Assembly: GCA_030765045.1 (NCBI GenBank)
Contig: CM060972.1
Span: 61,937,273 to 62,001,272, forward strand
DNA from: Tenodera sinensis
Taxonomy: Eukaryota; Arthropoda; Insecta; Mantodea; Mantidae
Length of the DNA stretch: 64,000 nucleotides
Reading direction: 5' to 3'
Shown here: in pieces, positions 55,335-64,000 of the stretch
How positions within the stretch are numbered: the stretch's first letter is position 1
How the letters are laid out: every line of letters begins with the position of its first letter
Notes under the pieces: model-generated
What the model saw: only the letters and a program-made list of their open reading frames with translations
Told to the model about the DNA's origin: nothing
The model's database searches: none
Made by a program: the position numbers and the translations under genes

Positions 55335-55687
55335 TAATAGTTATGCATTAACAAATTGTCCATATTAAGCTCCAGTTTCAAAATTTAATTGTTGGGCTGA
55401 ATAGAAATTCAAATTGATATGTAATTTAATTAAGAAGTATGTAGTAATTGTACATTAATTTACACAAAAGAAAAATAGGCAATATGAATTTCAACACAGA
55501 GGGTAAACTATTGAAGAAAACTAGTAATAAAATTGATGTGCACAAAACAGGAATAAACATAATTGACCTATTAATGCCTTGCAACACAAATGCATTAATA
55601 GAGATTTATGTTACTGTGTTACTGAAGAATATCTTTTCAATAAATTACAAATGCAAATTACTGGCAGACATCATAGAAGTATAATAA

Positions 55688-55722
55688 TATATACCAAACA
55701 ATCCTGTGTTGTTTGGTATACA
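55688..55722. other. Perfect-core hairpin
   Basis: TATACCAAACAA and TTGTTTGGTATA form a 12-bp perfect stem around a 7-nt loop, extended by a few more pairs with one mismatch. AT-rich flanks. No downstream T run typical of a pol III stop. Confidence 0.7.
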
Positions 55723-55739
55723 TTATTAATGAATTCGTA

Positions 55740-57212
55740 AGAATGAATCTCTTTGTAATAAGAGGATAAGCCAAAAGTCCCAGGACCCCTCATTATTTTC
55801 AAGATCGCGCCCATGTTCTTCAATACCAGTAAAAGTGAGCCGTTGTCCCTCTGACCATTATTTCAGATCTTTCATATGCCCATCTGTTTCCAAAATAAAG
55901 GATGTTCTGACATTTTTTACTCATCCATATGTCCTGAGACTTTTGACTCACCTTGAGAACTAGTATAATTCTGACAATGGCATCAGAAAAGGTTATCCAA
56001 GATATCTATTTATCAGATCTCATATTTTCTAATTCTTCTAAGTGGTCTTCAGCTCTCTTGGAAATCGTACATGCACTGCCAGGTGAAATTTCACCCAATT
56101 TAGAAACCAGTGATACAACTGTTTTAGCATATAAATAAAGTATTGAAAGAATTAAAGGGTGCAAAAGTGTTAAAATTTGGTGGGTGGGGGGGGGGGGGGT
56201 AGTGTATGTTTTGCTGTTTGTCTTGTTATATAAATTCCCCCCCCCCTTGCAGGATATTTTAGAGGGGGGGGGGGGAAATTCTGGGTATAAAATCATTGGT
56301 GGGAGGAATCCTACTCATCGCCCTCCCTCCAGGATTTCGTTCACTGAATCCACTCCTATTTTTGAAGCATCTGTTAACTGAACATTTCCTCCTTTAGTAG
56401 GATTTTTTTCTGAAATTCATTTTTCTCTAGTTTTTGGAATTTTTCAGTATCAATTTAAATGTTGTGCTCTCTACCATATTTATGTAAATTTAATAAATTT
56501 GTGCCTTTTGTGTAAATGGATTGGGTTAAGTATTTTGATGATTCAAGTTTATAACAAAAGATAATCTTCCCTCCTTCTCCATTTAACAGTGTATAAATTT
56601 AATCTACAATCTAAGCAGTGCATCAACACACACATTGTTTTTGTGCACCTAAAAGTACAATTTTCATCACGTCCTTTTGAATATATGAAAGACATTGTTT
56701 TTAAGAACTAATTTTATTGCAGATAGTGATTAAATACCCAGTCAGATTTGTTACCTTTAGTACATATTAACCTTTAAATGTAACATAAAATAAGAGAAAG
56801 ATGAGATCAGTTCTTTACAACATAAAAAAATTGGAAAAATGTAGGGAAAAATTGGCTTGGAAATAAACTGTACAAGGGAAAGAAATAAAATGACAAGAGA
56901 AGATATTGTATTAAAAAGTAGTAGGTACTTAGGTTAGGTTACCTCTGCGCTCTTTGGTTTCTCTGATATTATCATTCTGTTTGTAAAAATACATCAGCTC
57001 TATTTCAATTGTCATGGAAAACATGGTAGTGCTCCATCAGCATTAGCTAATGTTTAGTTTATTGGCTGAAATTTAATTTTATCATTAAACTTCATAAACT
57101 CTATGAAGCGCAACTAACTCCTTTTGTATAATAGGTCTTTATATTAAATGCTTCATTAACGCTGACTCTCCTGGAAACTATTCTGTTGTTTTATAGAAAT
57201 ACATTTATTATA
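55740..57212. other. Unassigned; homopolymer G/C cluster
   Basis: Apart from the G and C runs at 56,180-56,280 nothing is recognised. Overlapping short frames at 55,953-56,381 are driven by the G/C runs. Confidence 0.35.
56180..56280. repeat. G-run, C-run, G-run cluster
   Basis: A G-rich run at about 56,180-56,199, ten C at 56,237-56,246 and twelve G at 56,264-56,275. The C run and second G run are framed by AATT on both sides, giving an inverted repeat with a 17-nt loop. Confidence 0.85.
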
Positions 57213-57411
57213 GCAGACATAAAGTTTGATGGCAGGTGACAGGAGGAGCTGGTCAGTACCATCATCCAATCAGAGGCTTGCCACACCGTACAGTGTTGTA
57301 TAGTGAAATCACACTGTGACCATTTGTGACCACAAAATTTATTTGTGCAACAGGAAAGAAAATAATCTGATCATGAAATAGCTATCAGCCACCATTAAAT
57401 TTTGTGTCTGC
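57213..57411. mobile_element. Short MITE with about 22-bp inverted ends
   Basis: The left end GCAGACATAAAGTTTGATGG and the right end (reverse) GCAGACACAAAATTTAATGG are inverted. Length 199 bp, no coding. A one-ended relative is at 12,970-13,080. Target duplication not clear. Confidence 0.75.
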
Positions 57412-59132
57412 CATAGTTTTATTTTCTGTGCTTAATGTAATGGTTGTTCAAATACCAATTAATGTTTCATATACATTTCATATGTATTTAATTATGTCAT
57501 TTTGCTTTCAATGTTACCACATTCAGAGCTGTAAATGCAAAGTTAAATTGTGTATATGAAATTTTGTTGTTAGTGTTTCATATCATGGTCACATGTAATA
57601 GTACCTAACTTAATATTTATGCCATTTCTATATGTGTGGAGGGAAAAAATTTAATTCCTCTTCTACTATAAAATGTGTATTGCACATATAATTTTTCCTC
57701 TTGAACAAAATTTGTTAGAAGTACATATTTTGAAGTAATTTAAACCTGCAATCTGCAAAGTTTCTAAGATTTTCTACTGGTATTTCTTTGGCCAATACAT
57801 ATATAGAGAGTTCAATGATTAGGAAATGATTGCTCTCAAGTTTTAAAATTCATCCCATATCTATTTTCTTTTCTTACATTCATAAAGTATATTCAAAACA
57901 AATTTATACATCTATTACAGGCAGCTTTGGCAATTTGTATTTTTGGGCCCCTTCTGAAATGAAAGACAAAAATGATCTTCAGTCTATTCAGTCTGTTTTG
58001 TTTCAGGCTCAATTTACTATACAAATATTTTCAGGTACCCAGTGATGTTTGAAATCCAGTATTCCTGTTTAAACAGCATTTGTTTTGAAGCTTACATCAG
58101 ATGTAGGGGAAATATTTACACAAAAGTGCACAAAAGGTGAATGCATAAGACAGCTCCCACAGGATGTGCTTGTTTTTCAACACAGAGACAGATTAATTGA
58201 CGAGGCACTTAGAATTTGACACACCATTCTGCCATCATCATCCCTCTTGCTTCACTTTTAATATCCTAAATGCTCATGGTAAATTTAAAAAGATTGATGT
58301 TATTTGAAAGTTCTGTTACCTTAGACTAACTGTAACTGGATCTAAATTTTGAGATATTTTATGGCTTTTATGTTGGAGGTAATTCAGATGTGCAGAAAGT
58401 ACATCCCATTACAATCTGTGAAGCCTTATGCCTAACAAAATAAGTAGATACCGTACAACACTTATCAACAAGCTTTTTGGATACAATAAATAAAAAAAAC
58501 AAAAGTAAAAAGCACTGCACAGCAGTATTTTGTCATTATAAGTGATTAAAAGAATTTATAAAACTTCAGTCGGTAGGCCTTATAGCAGAATTACATAAAA
58601 TTAAAATACTCTAGGCTATATAAACCCACAGCTATTGGTTACAAGCTCTTTGTCATATTTTATAATCTTTAAGCTGATATTTAAGTGTATAATAACCTAG
58701 GTAGCATACTAATTAGAGATATGTATGCATGGATGGATGCTTTACTTTTGTTAGAGCTTCAAATAAATTGTCTATGAGACTTCCACCTCCATTTTTGAGA
58801 GTTGGTTTCTGATATGAATACTGTAATTGAAAAACCAGTGAATATCATCCGATTTGGGACTATTGATGATAAATCTAACTATAGAATATAGCATAAACAT
58901 AAAAGTTGAGTAGGTACCATGCAGCATTGCAATAATTCTGTTTACAATGCATCATGGAAATGAAAATAAATTGCTCAAAAAGCATCAATGAAGAAAAACA
59001 GTCCAATCAGAAAGCAAATTTTACTTCAGATTCTCCTAACTCTACCAATTTGTTGATAATCTCATGACTTAAAATAGCAGTAACATGTATTAAGATCATT
59101 GTATGGATTTGAATTTTCACAGGAAAAATAGT
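57412..59132. other. Unassigned AT-rich sequence
   Basis: No open frame, repeat border or known motif recognised. Confidence 0.3.
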
Positions 59133-59349
59133 GATTAGAGCAGGGGCGTCTTGTCCTTTGGGGTCCCAACGTAAAAACTTAAAAATAGGGATCATAAAAT
59201 ATGTTGTTTTGATTCTGTCATCAGCTAGTTCTAATGGGGCAATTTTGTCCGTTTACACATGCCGCCACATAGAACTATAGGATAGTGCCCCTAGTGATGT
59301 AGAGCAGGAAACTATATATTCTTTGGGGCTGGTCATGCAGACGATGTGC

Positions 59350-59419
59350 TAATAGCAAGGTGTGTGTAACTGAGTAACAGTAATAGAGTAATAGCAAGGT
59401 GTGTGTAACTGAGTAACAG
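59350..59419 (+). repeat. Tandem duplication, 40-bp period
   Basis: TAATAGCAAGGTGTGTGTAA then CTGAGTAACAG occurs twice, 40 bp apart, identical over about 30 bp. A recent local duplication. Confidence 0.9.
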
Positions 59420-59564
59420 ACGGAAAAGGGAAAGTGTGGCTAGTTGTGCTGGGGATTCAGGGCTATTTCAGCTTTGTTGCTTACATATGCCTGTGTATAT
59501 GTTTGTTACAGTTTGTTAGCTATTTTTATTTCTGGCTTTCCTTTACTGTGAACAAAGTAGATTT

Positions 59565-62250
59565 TTTGTTGACAATGCCATTTCAGACATCAGGTGACCA
59601 AGAAAAGTTCAATATTAAACAGGGAGGCCCTGATCATCCTAATGTTTCACTGACACAGTAATACAAATCACAGTCATGCTCTTTCAGTCCAGACTGGAAC
59701 AAGAAGAAACCAGGTTGACAGCTAGTGAGATAAAGAAAACATTCCTTTGCTTTAACTGTTTGGGGTAATGCTTTGTGGACAGCTCATAGTATTACTGACC
59801 TCAAGAATCTCAGAAAGACCTCAGAAACAATTAAGTCAAATGAAATAAAGTTCTTCTCACATTGGAAACTCCTTAAAATTAAGCCTGTTTGGAAAAGTTG
59901 ATGTTGAAACTCAAATTGATGAAGTATATTATAGGCTTATAGACACAATGAACTAGTGCAGAAATCAGACAGATATTTAATAGAATTATTGATTGCCTAA
60001 CATTCTATGGTGAACATGAAATTGTTCTAAAAGGACATAAGGAAAGAGAAGAATTACAAAATAAAGGCATATTCTTGAACTTAGTACATATAATTGCTAA
60101 GTTAGATAACAGCTTACATGAAAATTTGGAGGAATTCAAAGTAAAAATATACCTCTGCAATAATACAAAATGATTCACTGGAATGTGTGTACCAGGTTTA
60201 TGAAAAAACCTTGCAGGATGATGTAAATAAAATCTGCACAAACAGATGAAACCAGTAATATCCCCAGTAAGACACAGTTGGTAATGTTTCTTCATTTTGT
60301 TCAATTTTCACAAACAGTGGAACATTTTCATAGATTCTACACATTACAAAGCATATTAGAAGCATTGAAGATGCACAGACTGAAAGATAAACTGGTCTAT
60401 GGCAGATCTGCATTCTGAGGAGTGCAGCATGGAATCCAAAAACTTGTAAGGGATGTGTATCCATGTGCCTATTCTGTGCATCTTTTTCTCTTCATCTATA
60501 ATCTATTTTCTGGCAGAATAAAGTAGAGTATTCTTCCACATTCCACACTGAGCTCGACCTCTATTACTCTGCTGTTTAACATAATATCTGCATGTGTAAC
60601 AATAATATTAATGTTGTCACTGCAATTTTACCTCATTCAGCTAGCCTGAATTTGACTGCTTTCTTTGCTGTTACATCAACCATTGTATTATTGAACATAT
60701 GAGAGCCATTATTATTGCAGTGATCGCATGTATCACATTATAAGAATTCTTAAATTTCAGCTAAGATAACACTTAAAGTTTTTTCCATACATTGTTTGGA
60801 ATGTGCTCCACTCTCATTGGATGGTAAGAGGCATTGCCTCTTATCATGTTTTACCAGATCTCTACAGCCATGGTAGGATATTTCTTGGAAAACTTATTGA
60901 ATACATTCAGTATAATAACCTTTTCATTGTTCCTAAAAGGCTTTCCTCACAGATGTTCAAGAAAACCATTTGTGCCTGATCTTGCTTCCATTTTGCATGC
61001 CAAGATGACGCTGAGGCAATAGGAAAATGCTGCAGTTGACATGTGGTATTCAAAACAAGAGAACTGAATGTTCTGCGATTAGCAATAAGGTATAAAGTAT
61101 ATTGATGTAGTATATTACATTAGGACGTTATATTCTATATTATAACAACAATTTTAGTGGTTTATTGAATGCAAGTAAAGCAAGACGCTAAATAGGCCAT
61201 GGAACTATATTGTGGAAGAATATGGGAGTGTTAAAATGCACCAAGGTTAATTTCCACCACATGATTCTGCTTACATCTACTTTATGTTTATAGTAAATCA
61301 ATTATAGCAAGAGGGCAGATTTACCACAGGAGGTGTGCCATCAAAGGCTAGAGCAAACACGTCAAACAAGATGGAATTTCCAGAGTAATGTTTTCTGTAT
61401 ATCAGTGCCAGGAATTGCTGATAGTGTCTGCATTATTCAGCAAGATTACTAATGTGATTTTATGTGAATAAGGAAAGCAACTGGACTAAAGAATGGCTAA
61501 CTAGAGTTGAGCTGTGATGGTGTGTGAGAGAGATAGAAAATATTCCTGTGATGCCACATATTTCCAAGGCTATAGAATTCATAGAGGCAGTTCAGGTCAG
61601 ATATACGATACCAATGACTGTGTCCCTGTTGTAAAAGACCAGGTTTTCCTGTGAAGATGGGACATAGTTGAAATCCTTTAAAATACTTAAGTTTTAGCAA
61701 TACCTATGTATGTTATAATAGTACAGCAAAGTAGTTTTACAACAACAGCAAGTTGACTGGCAAACCTAGTCTGTTGCCAGCTTTCGCCAATGTGTAACTG
61801 ATAGCAGTAGCATTGTTATGGAAACAGTTTACAAAACCCAGTTAGGGGATTGGGCAGAGGCCACTTGGTTTACCAAACACATGGTTCTATCTCTTTCACA
61901 CACCCAGTGTCAGAGCTCAACTCTGGCCAACTGAACTTGATGAATTAATTTTCTTCCTGGATTTTTTAACATAGTAATGTCTTTCATGAAATATTTTACC
62001 AGATTTTTCAGAAGAAAATTATAACAAGATATAAATGAAGGAACATAGTCATAAATTCATAACTTCTATCAGTGACATTAGGAATGAACTAACGAACACA
62101 GCGAATAATAGTTCTGTAATAACATAACATGGAAGAAAACCACAAGTGTTAATAAAACAGTGTGCGCTGTTGAATTCTGCAATATAATTATTCAGCAAGC
62201 TGAAGAAAGATTTGATGCAGTGGAACACATGGTGTCTCAGTTTATTTAAT
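59565..62250 (+). pseudogene. Third ZMYM1-like hAT transposase relic
   Basis: Matches the other two copies in order across frames: GGPDHPN (59,620), HSITDLKNLRKTSETIKSNE (59,790), NRIIDCLTFYGEHEIVLKGH and GIFLNLVHIIAKLDNS (59,980-60,110), TDETSNIPSKTQLVMFLHFV (60,240), GVQHGIQKLVRDVYPCAYSV (60,420), TRWNFQSN (61,365) and CNIIIQQAEERFDAVEHM (62,178). The C-terminal dimerisation block is not found. Many stops, so it is the oldest copy and lies in the opposite orientation to the other two. Confidence 0.82.
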
Positions 62251-62344
62251 CCTACCAAATGTAATGCCTTAAGGTCTAAGTTTCCTCATGGTTTTCAACA
62301 GTGCCAATTACCTCTCTTTCTAGCCCCAGTCAATTTTTAGCTCA

Positions 62345-62660
62345 CAAGGTGCCACTGGATACCGAGTGGGATGGTTCAAGCAGTAACATTTGTGACCCAC
62401 ATTCGAGAGGTTGCAGATTCGATCCCCATGGCTGATCTTCCAGACTCAGGGGCATAGGCACAAAAGATTGCCTTCTGGTCAAGGTGCTAAGTCCCCTTCT
62501 GCAAGTTGCCATTGTCTTTGCCCCTGGATTAGAGTAACAGAGTACCTTGTAAATGCCTTATGAAGTGTTTAAGGAGTAGATGTTACCTTGACAAAGTCAT
62601 CTGGTCCATCCACCATGCCTATTCATAGTCCCTCCAGCTTAAAGTGGGGACGCACATAAA
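62345..62660 (+). mobile_element. Probable tRNA-headed SINE
   Basis: An A-box-like GGGATGGTTCAAGC and a B box CAGATTCGATCCCC are followed by a GC-richer body to about 62,660. Box spacing is longer than in a tRNA. If real, it overlaps the proposed right border of hAT element 3. Confidence 0.45.
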
Positions 62661-64000
62661 CATTGCAGTTGTATTAGTCTGCCAACAAACACATGTTAAC
62701 GTTCTCTGCACACAGCTGTTTACTTCTGACTCTTATCGCAACTGTCATATCTTTCACTGCAGCAGTGTGGGGTTTGAATTGTACTTAGCTCGTATTTACT
62801 AAATAACTAAATTAACTAATTAAAGAAATTGATTAGGAAAGCTTATAAAATATAATTTTGTGAGTAAAAACTTATGCTAATCTGAGTTGTCAGATAGAGG
62901 CACCTCACCTACAGATCTCGGATAACATCTTCTCCACACACTTATGTCCTCCCGATCAATTATCACACTAATTTTGTTTCTGTTTGCAAACTGAAATCCA
63001 ATGTCTCACCAAACTGATGCTACCTCCTATGTCATCACACTTGGTTATACATATGGTACATGAGATTGGCTGCACTATATTGCATTTCATTGTTATTATT
63101 AGATACTAATTACATGCCTCCACAAAGGAGTTCCAAAAGATCAACTATATATCCATGAGCCAAGTGTATCATATCGCAGATGATAGCTGCATATTGCAAA
63201 TGACCACCTGAGAAACCAACTCTCAAAAATATTAGGGCATTAAATTTAAAATCAAAGATAAGCGAAACATAATGAGAATTTTAAATGCTTCTTTAGGGAA
63301 AACCAAAAGCAACAATTAATCATGTTTGTTAGACTTAAGACAAAATTGCTAAGAAAATTAAGCTAGTGCAGATAATTAATGGCAATTTGAATTACATAAC
63401 CTTAAACTGCCTCACACTTGTGCTTTGCATGTACCTACTCTTGCCAAAGGGGCAGTTTATTTGAGCAGAAAATCCAAACTGTCTTTGATGGTTACTCAGG
63501 AATATTAAAATATGGGACAAAACTTGTGAGCTCTCTTCGTGACAATGACAGCGATGGAATGAATTTACTAAGATTTGTGCATTACTATTAATGGGACCAA
63601 TTTTGAGTAAGTACCAAATGTGCTTCCATGTGGAGACACACCTTTCATTGTAGGAAAGCAGGTGACATCCCTTGTTACCTTGGTTGACAAAACACTGCTG
63701 TTGAAGTGTATATTAGGTGTTGCAAAACACATAGCGTGAGATGATCAGTATTACAAACGGCATTGTTTGAACTTCAGTTTTATTATTCATATTGATGACC
63801 ACTCTAAAGATCTGGGCAAAGATAACTTAACAAGCCATAGATTAGAACAAATATATACTTTTTTCACAACCATTTTCCTTCTGACAAAGTAAATGGGACT
63901 TTTATTTAATGTGTATTTGAATTTCTGTCTTGACAATCTTGAAAAAACATTGTATAGTTATGAAAATAATAAATATACAATAAAATATACGGCAAGTAAC
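62661..64000. other. Unassigned AT-rich sequence to window end
   Basis: No exon, repeat border or transposon domain recognised. Confidence 0.3.

Larger units (their letters stand above)
59141..62526 (+). mobile_element. Candidate borders of hAT element 3
   Basis: CAGGGGC at 59,141 and its inverse GCCCCTG ending at 62,526 are each next to GATTAGAG (59,133-59,140 and 62,527-62,534), an exact 8-bp duplication. The transposase relic lies between them. Beyond seven bases the ends match poorly, and the right end falls inside SINE-like sequence, so the right border could be coincidence. Confidence 0.45.

Overview
The window is AT-rich eukaryotic DNA carrying one host gene, on the + strand, cut into at least ten coding exons with introns of about 1 to 6 kb. 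The exons (13,312-50,156) join in phase with GT/AG borders into 706 residues plus a stop. They read as a neurotactin (Nrt) orthologue: a type II membrane adhesion protein with an acidic and basic cytoplasmic tail, one transmembrane segment, and an extracellular cholinesterase-like domain whose nucleophile position holds Arg instead of Ser. The first coding exon with the start codon is not visible, so the N-terminus is incomplete. Neurotactin is an insect gene. The large introns and the mix of transposons (non-LTR retroelements, a Penelope-like element, hAT, mariner and pogo relics, tRNA-derived SINEs) suggest a large-genome insect, perhaps hemimetabolous such as a cockroach or termite relative; that placement is an inference.

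Layout. 1-13,311: no recognised exon; a SINE, a mariner relic, a diverged dispersed repeat in several copies, a 0.7-kb tetranucleotide array, an inverted repeat pair around that array, a 120-bp tandem repeat and microsatellites. 13,312-26,168: cytoplasmic and membrane exons; the introns hold a long-TIR foldback element, a LINE 3' fragment, a second LINE relic, two zinc-finger-like hAT relics and a Penelope-like fragment with near-perfect inverted ends. 26,169-50,156: ectodomain exons; intron 5 holds a pogo/Tigger-type shell with TA duplications into which a dimeric tRNA-like retroposon and several LINE pieces have inserted; introns 7 to 9 hold a LINE relic with zinc knuckles and RNase H, a mariner relic, a SINE and a 2.8-kb hAT element. 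50,157-64,000: no host exon; a second 2.6-kb hAT element of the same family, a pogo deletion derivative, a MITE and a third, rotted hAT relic in the opposite orientation.

The best-supported mobile units have recoverable borders: two ZMYM1-like hAT elements with exact 8-bp duplications (TTTATTAT and ATTATTAT), a pogo-like element with TA duplications, a SINE with CCTTCAAA, and tRNA-like retroposons with 12-bp duplications. The most unusual structure is that last family: a tRNA-Thr-like module found with the same roughly 85-bp A-rich arm on its left (inverted), its right, or both sides. No intact transposase or reverse transcriptase remains in the window.
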